This document shows, in pieces, positions 46,895-55,846 of a stretch of 64,000 nucleotides of DNA; the first letter of the stretch is position 1, and every line of letters starts with the position of its first letter. The DNA is taken from the NCBI GenBank assembly GCA_965247965.1, contig OZ252053.1, positions 1,550,001 through 1,614,000 of the forward strand, in the 5' to 3' direction. The stretch is from UBA7328 sp965247965. Lineage in GTDB: Bacteria > Bacteroidota > Bacteroidia > Chitinophagales > Saprospiraceae. Both the position numbers and the translations under genes were made by a program. The notes beneath the pieces were generated by a model. The model did not search any database, had not been told where the DNA came from, and saw nothing but the letters and a program-made list of their open reading frames with translations.

Positions 46895-49800
46895 ATGATT
46901 AAATTTAAATCTAACTTCCCTCGACTTCCCTCGACTTCCCTCGACTGCGCTCAGGGCAGGCGGGACGGACAGAGACGACAGCTATTACTGCTGCTCCTAA
47001 TCTTCTTTCTCACCCCACTAATCACCTTTGGGCAACTGACCGTCTCAGGGGTAGTCACCTCAGATGGAGACCTATTAATCGGCGCTACTGTCCTGGTTCA
47101 GGGTACCACTTCCGGTACTACCACTGATGTCAACGGGCAGTACACGCTCGACGTGCCAGATGGACAATCAGTATTGGTGTTTTCTTACATCGGATATGAA
47201 ACCCAGGAAGTACCAGTGAACGCACAGACAGAGTTAAATATTATCCTGAATGCATCGATATCTCGATTGGATGAGGTAGTCGTAATCGGATACGGAGCAG
47301 TGAGGAAAAGAGATTTGACAGGTGCCGTAGGATCTCTGAATGGGGAAAAGTTTACTGACGAAGTTATTTCTAATCTAGCTCAAGGTCTGCAAGGCAAGAT
47401 GGCAGGCCTACAAGCAGTGTCCCAAGGTGGTGCTCCAGGAGGTACTATGATTGTACGAGTAAGAGGCAGCAATTCAGTAATTGGAAGTAATGATCCACTA
47501 TATGTGGTGGATGGATTTCCCATCATTACGGGTAATGTAGGAGAAACCAATCTACTCTCGACTATAAATCCGGGAGATATCGAATCGATTGAGGTTTTAA
47601 AAGATGCATCGGCTACCGCCATTTATGGGTCCCGGGGCAGCAATGGAGTTCTCCTTATCACTACGAAGCAAGGTAAACCGGGCCGAAACAAAGTCGAATT
47701 TGAGTCTTCAGTGGGTTTTCGAAATGTCGAGAAAACCATCGATTTGATGAACAGTGCCCAATATCTTGATATTGCCAACGAACGGGCGTTCAATGATGGA
47801 AATCCTCCTTTTTTCAGCCCTTCTGAAGTATCTACCTTTTCGCAAATAAATACAGACTGGCAAGACGTAATATTTCGTGATGCTCTAGTGCAAAACTACG
47901 CACTGAGATTCTCTGGAGGAAATGATCAAACCCGTTACCTGGTGTCCGGAAACTATTTGAATGAAGAGGGCGTCATAAAGGGATCTGATTTCGACCGTGG
48001 CTCACTGCGCGTCAATTTGGACAGAGATATCAGCGATCGGTTTAAACTTTCGAGCCGTATCCTCCTATCTCGTTCAGTTAACAATCAAATTGATGAACAA
48101 CTAATTATGTTTAGCGCACTTGAACACGCACCCTTTTTAACGCCATTCCGTGCCGATGGAAGCTATACGCCCGCTGCCGATCTCAAAGATTTTCCCTTCA
48201 GTCCCAGTGGTGGAGATAATCCTCTTGCCGTAATTTTAGAACAACTCGATCGAAACAAAATCGACCGGGTTTTGGCTAACCTTTCCGGGAGCTATGAACT
48301 TTTGGATGGCCTGACCTTCAAAGTTTTATTGGGCGCGGACCAACTTAGTACTGAGGGCGATTTCTTTAACCCCAGGTTAGTTGAAAGAGGTCTGCCAGCC
48401 GGGTCGGGTTCAAAAAATTTTTCTTCTACTAGTTCCTTGCTCACCGAAGGTACCGTAAATTACACCACCACTCTCCGTGAAAACGATCACCTCAGCGTGA
48501 CCGCTGGATATACCTGGCAACAGGAACAATATGATAGACTTTCAAGTAGTAGCAGTGGCTTTGTGACGGATGATTTACAAAGTGATGGTCTTGGAGCGGG
48601 TGAATTTTTTGGTCCACCCAAGACTAATTTTTCTGAATGGACCTTATTGTCATTCCTGGGAAGGGCAAATTACAGCTTGAATGAAAAGTATCTCTTTACC
48701 GTATCAGGAAGGAGGGACGGATCATCTCGTTTTGGTCAAGGAAACAAATGGGGCTTTTTCCCATCAGCAGCGGTAGCCTGGAGATTGTCGGAAGAAAGTT
48801 TCATGGAAAACATGAGAAACCTTTCTGACTTAAAATTGAGAGTGAGCTGGGGTATTTCCGGAAACCAGGCCATCTCCCCTTATCAATCCTTGCAACGGTT
48901 CTCAGATGTTAGTCTTGCTTTTGGCGGTACGCCCACTACAGGTTTTGCGGCCGACAATTTAGGCAACCCGAACCTTAAGTGGGAAACCACCGAAGAATAT
49001 AATGTAGGATTTGAGCTGGGTCTTTGGAATCAACGCTTTAGTTTGAGCGCAGACTATTATGTCAAAAATACAGACGACTTATTGGCCCTGGTTAATCTTG
49101 CGCCGACTTCCGGGTTTACAACTACCATTCAAAATATTGGGTCAACCCGAAATAGAGGAGTGGAACTTAATCTCGCAACCGTTTTGATGAGAAGAGGTAA
49201 ACTTAGCTGGGATGCCAGCGTTAACTTATCCGCCAACCGCAACACGGTAACAGAGACTGCTGGCGGACAAGACATTGTTGCTCCCTTCGCTGGGTTTTTT
49301 TCGGTCAATGTTGTCCGCGAAGGCTCGCCGTTATCCTCCTTTTTTGGTGTCCAAACTGATGGTTTAACAGGAGAAGGCTTATTTAACTATGTTGACCAGG
49401 ATGGTGATGGTAACATTACCGGTGCAGACCGCGTTATTCTTGGCAGCCCATATCCCGACTTTACTTATGGAATCTCCACAAGCTTGTCATATAGTAATTT
49501 TTCCATAAGGCTTAACATTCAGGGAGTATTGGGTCTGCAAATCCACAACGAAAACATTTATCGATTTGCGGCATCTATGCACCGTGGAGGCAACAACATT
49601 GTCGAGAATGCAGACCAACGCTGGACCCAATCTAATCCGGATGTTAATGCTCGTTTTCCAAGAGCAACAAGTACCCTTAATCAGGCATCTTCTGACTATT
49701 ACCTTGAAGATGCTGATTATCTACGTATTGGAAACCTCATGATCAACTACAATATTCCACTTGCTTCAATTGGGGTATCCGAAATCAAGTCTGCCAGCAT

Positions 49801-49957
49801 ATTTTTCAGCGGACAGAATCTATTGACTTTGAGCGGATATTCCTGGTATACACCAGACATAAGTCGATGGGGTAGTGCCGATTTGCGTGTTGGTATTGAT
49901 GGACATGCTTACCCATCTGCTCGAACTTTGAGGTTTGGGTTTAGATTGGGATTATGA
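46895..49957 (+). CDS. SusC/RagA-family TonB-linked outer-membrane transporter
   Basis: At 1020 residues this is a full-length SusC. A signal peptide (LLLLLLIFFLTPLITFG) precedes a carboxypeptidase-like N-domain (LTVSGVVTSDGDLLIGATVL, VFSYIGYETQEVPV). A TonB-box-like DEVVVIGYG, a plug (QGLQGKMAGLQAVSQGGAPG, VVDGFPI, IESIEVLKDASATAIYGSRG) and a long beta-barrel follow. It imports oligosaccharides with the SusD partner 54 bp downstream. The ~30 residues before the hydrophobic core come from a 10-bp tandem repeat plus a dispersed repeat, which makes the start region unusual. Confidence 0.92.
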   Translation: MIKFKSNFPRLPSTSLDCAQGRRDGQRRQLLLLLLIFFLTPLITFGQLTVSGVVTSDGDLLIGATVLVQGTTSGTTTDVNGQYTLDVPDGQSVLVFSYIGYETQEVPVNAQTELNIILNASISRLDEVVVIGYGAVRKRDLTGAVGSLNGEKFTDEVISNLAQGLQGKMAGLQAVSQGGAPGGTMIVRVRGSNSVIGSNDPLYVVDGFPIITGNVGETNLLSTINPGDIESIEVLKDASATAIYGSRGSNGVLLITTKQGKPGRNKVEFESSVGFRNVEKTIDLMNSAQYLDIANERAFNDGNPPFFSPSEVSTFSQINTDWQDVIFRDALVQNYALRFSGGNDQTRYLVSGNYLNEEGVIKGSDFDRGSLRVNLDRDISDRFKLSSRILLSRSVNNQIDEQLIMFSALEHAPFLTPFRADGSYTPAADLKDFPFSPSGGDNPLAVILEQLDRNKIDRVLANLSGSYELLDGLTFKVLLGADQLSTEGDFFNPRLVERGLPAGSGSKNFSSTSSLLTEGTVNYTTTLRENDHLSVTAGYTWQQEQYDRLSSSSSGFVTDDLQSDGLGAGEFFGPPKTNFSEWTLLSFLGRANYSLNEKYLFTVSGRRDGSSRFGQGNKWGFFPSAAVAWRLSEESFMENMRNLSDLKLRVSWGISGNQAISPYQSLQRFSDVSLAFGGTPTTGFAADNLGNPNLKWETTEEYNVGFELGLWNQRFSLSADYYVKNTDDLLALVNLAPTSGFTTTIQNIGSTRNRGVELNLATVLMRRGKLSWDASVNLSANRNTVTETAGGQDIVAPFAGFFSVNVVREGSPLSSFFGVQTDGLTGEGLFNYVDQDGDGNITGADRVILGSPYPDFTYGISTSLSYSNFSIRLNIQGVLGLQIHNENIYRFAASMHRGGNNIVENADQRWTQSNPDVNARFPRATSTLNQASSDYYLEDADYLRIGNLMINYNIPLASIGVSEIKSASIFFSGQNLLTLSGYSWYTPDISRWGSADLRVGIDGHAYPSARTLRFGFRLGL
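46915..46961 (+). repeat. (CTTCCCTCGA)3 plus dispersed repeat in the SusC signal region
   Basis: Three tandem 10-bp units (46915-46944) run into CTGCGCTCAGGGCAGGC. The last 24 bp nearly match 19876-19899. All of it is translated as RLPSTSLDCAQGRRDG ahead of the hydrophobic core. A change of one unit would shift the frame. Confidence 0.85.
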
Positions 49958-50010
49958 ATATCCCGTTAGAACACTTAATTTTAATACATTAACTATTAAA
50001 TCATTCAGTC

Positions 50011-51498
50011 ATGAAAACATTTGTATATAAATTCTTTTTAGCCTTTATATTTCTATTCACCATCGCGGCATGCAGCACGGATTTAAACGAAAATCCAAGG
50101 ACATTCCTCTCGCAAGAGACTGTTTTTTCCTCCAAAGCAGGAGTTATTTCTGCTACCGTAGGAATATATGAACCTTTCAGAGGTGGTAGGCTCTATGGTT
50201 TTTGGTTACTAGGGTATCTTGAATTCTGGTCAGATGGCCTCTTCGGAAGGGGTAGCCAATCTAATGCGAGCCAGTACAATTGCCCTGCACGTTGTAGACA
50301 GCGGGCTGGTTTTATTTGGGTAGGAGCCTATGAAGTAATCAATAGGGCGAATATTGTCATCCAACAGCTCGAGGAAAAAGATATTGAAGGTGTGGACGGT
50401 ACTCTAAAAAACGCTCTGATCGCTGAATCTCGATTCCTGCGTGCTTTAAGTTATTTTCATCTTGTTCGTCTTTTTGGCGATGTTCCATTACGAACAACAG
50501 CCGAAACCGATCAGGCAAATCTGGCCATAGGGCGATCACCGGAAAGTGAAGTTTATTCTCAGATTATATCGGATTTAGAATTTGCCGAAGACAATCTGCC
50601 GGACGAACAAGCTACCTCAGATCTAGGTAGGGCCACCAAATGGTCTGCCAGCGGGCTGTTGGCCATTGTGCACCTCACACGTTCGTCGTGGAACGAAGCC
50701 GCATCTAAAGCACAAGAAATTATGAATTCAGGGAGGTTTAGTTTGATTGAGATACAAGTACCGGAGGATTTTCAACAAATATTCGGAGCCTCTATTTCTA
50801 CACATTCAGAGGACATCTTTTCATTGGTACATTCCAGGAGGGAAGGATTGGAATTTATGTGTTTGTGGTTGATGCATAGGGCAGGCTCTGGATACTCCGT
50901 GCGTCGTAATGCGCATGCTTGGTTCGGTAATTTAGATTCCTGGGTGGGCGATTGGAAACAAGAAATCGGAGGCCCGGATATGAGGGCAACAGACTGGATG
51001 TATAACGGGCCGCATGACGAGCAGTTTCTTAGTCCGGAGATCCCCATGTTGTTCAAAAAATTTAGAGACACCGAAGCGCCTTTTCCGGGAAACAATGTCC
51101 CGATCGTCCGCTACACCGAAATTTTAATGATCTTTGCCGAAGCCACCAGTCAGGCTAATAACGGGCCAAATGCCGCAGCTTATGAAGCAGTTAATATGGT
51201 ACGCAGAAGAGCTCGTGGATTGGATCTTAACGCCCCCAATGCGGAAGCTGACCTGCCAGCAGGATTAAACGCTGCAGATTTTCAGGATGAAGTCCTGCTC
51301 GAAAGAGCCAAGGAATTTGTTATGGAAGGAAAGCGTTGGTACGACCTACTGCGCACCGGAAAATCCCTCGAGGTGATTCGCGCTTCCGGTCCTAAAAAAT
51401 CCGCTATTGAAGCTAAGCATTTGAAGTGGCCGATTCCGGATGAAGAGCTTGATAATAATGAGGGCATTAGCCAGGCTGATCAAAATCCCGGTTGGTAG
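50011..51498 (+). CDS. SusD/RagB-family glycan-binding lipoprotein
   Basis: This 495-residue protein has a lipobox (LFTIAAC). SusD helices follow: SKAGVISATVGIYEPFRGG, an ALIAESRFLRALSYFHLVRL motif and FGDVPLRTT, then the C-terminal RYTEILMIFAEATSQANN and ERAKEFVMEGKRWYDLLRTG. It binds the glycan at the cell surface for the SusC channel just upstream. A strong terminator follows. Confidence 0.92.
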   Translation: MKTFVYKFFLAFIFLFTIAACSTDLNENPRTFLSQETVFSSKAGVISATVGIYEPFRGGRLYGFWLLGYLEFWSDGLFGRGSQSNASQYNCPARCRQRAGFIWVGAYEVINRANIVIQQLEEKDIEGVDGTLKNALIAESRFLRALSYFHLVRLFGDVPLRTTAETDQANLAIGRSPESEVYSQIISDLEFAEDNLPDEQATSDLGRATKWSASGLLAIVHLTRSSWNEAASKAQEIMNSGRFSLIEIQVPEDFQQIFGASISTHSEDIFSLVHSRREGLEFMCLWLMHRAGSGYSVRRNAHAWFGNLDSWVGDWKQEIGGPDMRATDWMYNGPHDEQFLSPEIPMLFKKFRDTEAPFPGNNVPIVRYTEILMIFAEATSQANNGPNAAAYEAVNMVRRRARGLDLNAPNAEADLPAGLNAADFQDEVLLERAKEFVMEGKRWYDLLRTGKSLEVIRASGPKKSAIEAKHLKWPIPDEELDNNEGISQADQNPGW

Positions 51499-51516
51499 CC
51501 CCACACCGAACACGAA

Positions 51517-51552
51517 TGTTGGAGCAATTTCAAGTTGCTCCAACATTATTTT
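51517..51552 (+). terminator. Terminator of the SusC/SusD operon
   Basis: An 11-bp perfect stem TGTTGGAGCAA / TTGCTCCAACA with a 7-nt loop and a following T-rich tract, ~20 bp after the SusD stop. Confidence 0.9.
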
Positions 51553-51699
51553 TCTTCTTTCCTCTTCAACAGAAACACAATCATTCCATAAGTCGAGTTA
51601 AGGATGGATAATTATTCACGTTTAACATTTTTGCAAAATTCAGCATTACACGAAAAGGTGCAATTGATGGAGGCGACGGACCCCGTCGGAGGTGGTTAA

Positions 51700-52250
51700 T
51701 CTTTAAACAAACCGGTCACAGATGGTCCGTTGGATCACGGCTTTGATCATTGGCTAGTGCGCCAAGCACTAAGTAAAGTGCCCCTTAGACGACGTTATTT
51801 TTTATCTGAATGAGGCGAAGGTTCCCGAGCTTAGCATTCCGCTAAGTGAGGCGGTTCTTCAACGAAATGCAGGTGAAAAAGAACAAGTATAAGGGGTGCT
51901 ATATTTCGTGCTTGGTGCACTAGGCTTCAGTTGTGCCAGTGAATGCTGGATATTAGAGCAGAATTCTATATTCGGTGCAATTGGCCACGACCTGTATACC
52001 ATTGAAGCAACACCCGGTAAGGATCACATTGAAGTGATCCCCTTGGAGAATATTTGCCTTTTATCACTGGGAAAGCGGAAGATTTTCTTCAAAACAAGGC
52101 TATGTCGAAGAATGAACAGCCTTTCTTTTTATACTTCGCCCCTTATGTGCCTCATCTCCCTTTGGCTGTTAGCGAGGAATTCAAAGGACAAACCGAAGCG
52201 GGTATGTATGGTGATTATGTTCATGAATTGGATTACTTCCTGGTGCACTA
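51700..52250 (+). pseudogene. Arylsulfatase fragment, interrupted by a MITE
   Basis: Frame pieces read NKPVTDGPLDHGFDHW, then after the MITE LGFSCASECWILEQN and AIGHDLYTIEATPGKD, and in another frame LPFITGKAEDFLQNKAMSKN, PFFLYFAPYVPHLPL and YGDYVHELDYF. This is the middle of a formylglycine-type arylsulfatase. The active-site Cys/Ser region and the C-terminus are gone. The 3' break coincides with a short MITE end. Sulfatases remove sulfate esters from glycans, matching the locus theme. Confidence 0.85.
51754..51923. mobile_element. CTAG-targeted MITE, family 1, copy b
   Basis: A 170-bp element bounded by CTAG. Sequence differs from the copy at 62093-62262 by one base. It interrupts the sulfatase between DHW and LGFS. 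Confidence 0.92.
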
Positions 52251-52251
52251 G
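52240..52251. mobile_element. Terminal scrap of a family 1 MITE
   Basis: CTGGTGCACTAG at the break of the sulfatase fragment equals the last 12 bases of the MITE at 9267-9434. The rest of the element and the downstream sulfatase sequence are absent, which suggests a deletion that ended in a MITE. Confidence 0.6.
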
Positions 52252-52354
52252 TAAATTGAAGGATAGACTGACAGATATTATTGGTAACGATGTAATATTG
52301 AATGAATAGTTATTTATACCGTAGCCCCCTATCTTTAGGTTGAAATTCGGCACA

Positions 52355-54115
52355 ATGAAATTTTGTGAAGAAAAAAAAAGATACAACGCAAGAAGGAATT
52401 TTCTAAAGGGAGTATCAATAGCGATACCTGCGGCAATCGTAAACCCATATTCGTTTGCAGCCGCTCCATTGTCAATGCGCGCTAATACAACCCTAGCTTC
52501 CAATCAACCCAACCTGAAAAACGGATCTCTGAACTGTGACCTGTTAGTATACGGCGCCACATCTGCCGGGGTCATTGCGGCTTATACGGCCAAAATGTAT
52601 GGTTTGAACGTGCTTTTAGTAGAACCTGGACGTCATTTGGGGGGTATGACTTCGGGGGGACTGGGCAGAACAGATACTGGCGGTCAGGATAGTTATATTA
52701 CCGGATTATCACAGGAATTTTATATACGACTTGGGCAGTATTATGGGCAGGAAAGCCCTGCGTACAATTTCGAACCTCATGTAGCTGAAATTATTTATAA
52801 GCGATATCTAGATGAAGCAGGTGTAGAAGTACTATTTTCTCGCAGGGTAAAAAGCGTTAAGGTCAGAAATGAAAAGATCCGTAGTGTAGAACTGGAATAT
52901 GCCGGTAGCCAAGAAGATCAAGTCATGACAATAAGCGCGCATCAATTTATCGATGCTACCTACGAAGGAGATTTAATGGCCAAGGCAGGCGTATCCTACA
53001 CCACTGGCAGGGAAAATAACATCGCTTACAATGAAAAATACAACGGAGTGATACCAGGTCGGGAAGCAGGACCATACGGCCAAACCGTAAGAACGCGGGA
53101 ATGGGCTGTGGATGTTGATCCATATATCGTTCCCGGAAAGCCTTCCAGTGGGCTGCTTCCGGAAGTGAACGGGATTGGACACGCGGCCACAGGCACAGGA
53201 GATAAAAAGATCCAGGCCTATTGCTTCCGTTTATGTCTCACTCAAAATAAGGACAATCAAATCCCGCTCAGTGAACCGATAGGATATAATTCAGATCGCT
53301 ACGAACTCATGGCCAGATTACAAAAACTAAAGCCCTGGGAAAAATTGAGAAACGGCTTTATCATTTCCAAAATGCCAAATGGCAAAACAGATATCAACAA
53401 CTATGGTTTGGTTGGCTTCTCTGCCAATTTCGTCGGTGGAAACTATGAATATCCCGATGGAGATTATAGGACAAGGGTCAGGATTTGGAACGAACATAAA
53501 AAATATCAGCAAGGCCTTCTTTGGTTTTTAGCGACTGATGACCGAATCCCAGCCCATATTCGCCAGGAGATGAAGAGCTGGGGATATTGCCATGATGAAT
53601 TTTTGGATACAGAAGGTTGGCCACATCAGTTATACATCCGCGAAGCCCGCCGGATGGTCAGTGATTTTGTCATGACAGAACATGAATGTATAGGCAACCG
53701 GGTCGTCTTAGATGGCATTGCCAAAGGAGGCTACGCCCTGGATTCTCATGTGGTGCAACGGGTGGTAATAAATGGTCATGTGGAAAACGAGGGAAATATT
53801 TCGGTCAAAGGTTTTGATCCATATCTAATTTCATACAGATCCATCATTCCCAAAAGAGAGGAGATCCATAACTTGTGTGTACCCGTTTGTGTGTCTTCTT
53901 CTCATTCTGCCTATGGGTCATTGCGCATGGAACCGGTGTTTATGGCGCTCGGACAAGCAGCTGGAGTTGCCACTTATCTGGCAATGGTTAAGGGAAAAAA
54001 AGTTCAGGATATTCAGGCAGATTCCATTGTTAAAGAATTAAGAGATAATCCGCTTCCCAATAGAAAAATACCCCCAGAATATGCAGATATTTTGCCATTC
54101 AAAGCAAATTCATAA
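52355..54115 (+). CDS. FAD-dependent oxidoreductase, Tat-exported, paralogue 1
   Basis: I use ATG 52355, which gives a twin-arginine signal (NARRNFLKGVSIAIPAAI). The FAD site DLLVYGATSAGVIAAYTAK is followed by GRHLGGMTSGGLG near residue 95, both typical of the FAD-dependent oxidoreductase family found beside sulfatases. Further conserved pieces are IDATYEGDLMAKAGV, VGGNYEYPDGDY, YIREARRMV and LRMEPVFMALGQAAG. It probably oxidises a sugar or uronate after desulfation. First of three tandem, similarly oriented paralogues. Confidence 0.88.
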   Translation: MKFCEEKKRYNARRNFLKGVSIAIPAAIVNPYSFAAAPLSMRANTTLASNQPNLKNGSLNCDLLVYGATSAGVIAAYTAKMYGLNVLLVEPGRHLGGMTSGGLGRTDTGGQDSYITGLSQEFYIRLGQYYGQESPAYNFEPHVAEIIYKRYLDEAGVEVLFSRRVKSVKVRNEKIRSVELEYAGSQEDQVMTISAHQFIDATYEGDLMAKAGVSYTTGRENNIAYNEKYNGVIPGREAGPYGQTVRTREWAVDVDPYIVPGKPSSGLLPEVNGIGHAATGTGDKKIQAYCFRLCLTQNKDNQIPLSEPIGYNSDRYELMARLQKLKPWEKLRNGFIISKMPNGKTDINNYGLVGFSANFVGGNYEYPDGDYRTRVRIWNEHKKYQQGLLWFLATDDRIPAHIRQEMKSWGYCHDEFLDTEGWPHQLYIREARRMVSDFVMTEHECIGNRVVLDGIAKGGYALDSHVVQRVVINGHVENEGNISVKGFDPYLISYRSIIPKREEIHNLCVPVCVSSSHSAYGSLRMEPVFMALGQAAGVATYLAMVKGKKVQDIQADSIVKELRDNPLPNRKIPPEYADILPFKANS

Positions 54116-54136
54116 CCAACTATAAATGCAAAAGAG

Positions 54137-55798
54137 ATGAAAATTTATAATTATTTGCCAACGGTCATTTTACTTGTACTAATATCTTGTGGTCCCTCGC
54201 AAAAGCCCGATGATAATAGACACTCTGCAGATGTCATCATCTACGGCAGCACTTCGGGTGCGATCACGGCCGCTGTCCAGGCTAAAAAGATGGGTAAGTC
54301 TGTCATCGTCGTATCTCCGGACATTCATCTTGGTGGCCTATCTTCAGGTGGATTGGGGTACACTGATACAGGAGACAAAAGTGTGATCGGTGGACTTTCC
54401 AGAGAATTCTATCAAGGTGTTTATAACCACTATGAGCAAGAGGAAGCATGGAAATGGCAAAAGAAATCAGAATATGGTAATAAAGGACAAGGCACTCCAG
54501 CCATGGATGGTGATCTGCGGACCATGTGGATCTTTGAGCCTCATGTGGCTGAAAAGGTTTTTGAAAATTTCGTCCGTGATCACAATATTATAGTACACAG
54601 TGATGAGTGGCTCAACCGGGACGGGGGAGTTGTCGTGGACGATGCGAGAATCATCTCTTTTGCCACCTTAAGCGGTAAAGAGTATCATGGAAAAATGTTT
54701 ATTGACGCCACTTACGAAGGCGATCTTATGGCAGCTGCTGGTGTAAGTTATCATGTTGGCCGGGAAGCTAACGATGTCTATGATGAACAATGGAATGGCG
54801 TGCAGGTGGGGGTTTTACACCATGGCCACTGGTTTGATGAAGATATAGACCCTTACGTGGTACCCGGGGAGGTGTCCAGCGGACTTTTGCCCAAAATTTC
54901 AGGTGAAGATCCCGGAATTAAAGGAGAGGGAGATAACAAAATTCAAGCCTATTGTTTTCGAACGTGCTTTACCAATCACCCCGACAACCGACTTGCTTTT
55001 CCAAAACCTGAAAATTACAATCCTGCGGATTATGAATTGCTGGCCCGGGTATATGCTAAAGGATGGGATAAGACCTTCAGTAAGTATGATCCCATCCCGA
55101 ATCGCAAAACAGACACTAACAACCACGGTCCATTCAGCACGGACAATATTGGCATGAACTATGAATACCCCGAAGGATCTTATGAAAAAAGAAGAGAGAT
55201 TATCGCGGAACACGAAAATTATCAAAAGGGATTTCTGTACTTCCAGTCGCACGATCCCAGTATACCTGAGGTTGTACGGGAAGCGATGAGTGAATGGGGA
55301 CTGGCAAAAGATGCGTTTGTCGACAATGGGAATTGGCCACACCAGATTTACGTGCGGGAAGCGCGAAGGATGATTGGTGAGTTTGTCACGACGGAGCACG
55401 AAGTCCTTGGGAAAAAACCTGTTCTTCAACCCGCAGGTATGGGTTCCTATACCATGGATTCTCACAATATCCAAAGGTATGTGAAACCCGATGGCTATGT
55501 TCAAAATGAAGGCGATCTTGGAGTCAAAGTACCTCACCCTTATCAGATAGATTACCGGTCACTTATCCCCAAAAAGGTCGAATGCGAAAATTTATTGGTT
55601 CCGGTTTGTGTATCGAGTTCACACATTGCTTTTGGTTCTATCCGAATGGAACCGGTATTTATGATCCTGGGGCAAAGCACTGCAACCGCAGCTGTTATGT
55701 CAATCGATCAGGAAATAGCCGTTCAGGATCTTGCTTATGAGGAATTGAGTAAACAATTATTAGCAGATGGGCAAATATTGAGAATTCCCACTGAATAA
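54137..55798 (+). CDS. FAD-dependent oxidoreductase lipoprotein, paralogue 2
   Basis: This 553-residue protein has a lipobox (LVLISC). FAD motif: DVIIYGSTSGAITAAVQAKK, then DIHLGGLSSGGLGYTDTG. It contains FIDATYEGDLMAAAGV, GMNYEYPEGSY, YVREARRMIGEFV and IRMEPVFMILGQSTA. It lies 21 bp after paralogue 1, so is surely co-transcribed. It is anchored in the periplasmic or outer leaflet, unlike the Tat-type paralogue. Confidence 0.88.
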   Translation: MKIYNYLPTVILLVLISCGPSQKPDDNRHSADVIIYGSTSGAITAAVQAKKMGKSVIVVSPDIHLGGLSSGGLGYTDTGDKSVIGGLSREFYQGVYNHYEQEEAWKWQKKSEYGNKGQGTPAMDGDLRTMWIFEPHVAEKVFENFVRDHNIIVHSDEWLNRDGGVVVDDARIISFATLSGKEYHGKMFIDATYEGDLMAAAGVSYHVGREANDVYDEQWNGVQVGVLHHGHWFDEDIDPYVVPGEVSSGLLPKISGEDPGIKGEGDNKIQAYCFRTCFTNHPDNRLAFPKPENYNPADYELLARVYAKGWDKTFSKYDPIPNRKTDTNNHGPFSTDNIGMNYEYPEGSYEKRREIIAEHENYQKGFLYFQSHDPSIPEVVREAMSEWGLAKDAFVDNGNWPHQIYVREARRMIGEFVTTEHEVLGKKPVLQPAGMGSYTMDSHNIQRYVKPDGYVQNEGDLGVKVPHPYQIDYRSLIPKKVECENLLVPVCVSSSHIAFGSIRMEPVFMILGQSTATAAVMSIDQEIAVQDLAYEELSKQLLADGQILRIPTE

Positions 55799-55846
55799 TG
55801 AGCAGCAGTTGACGGTTAACGGCTGACAAATAAATATGTAAAAATT

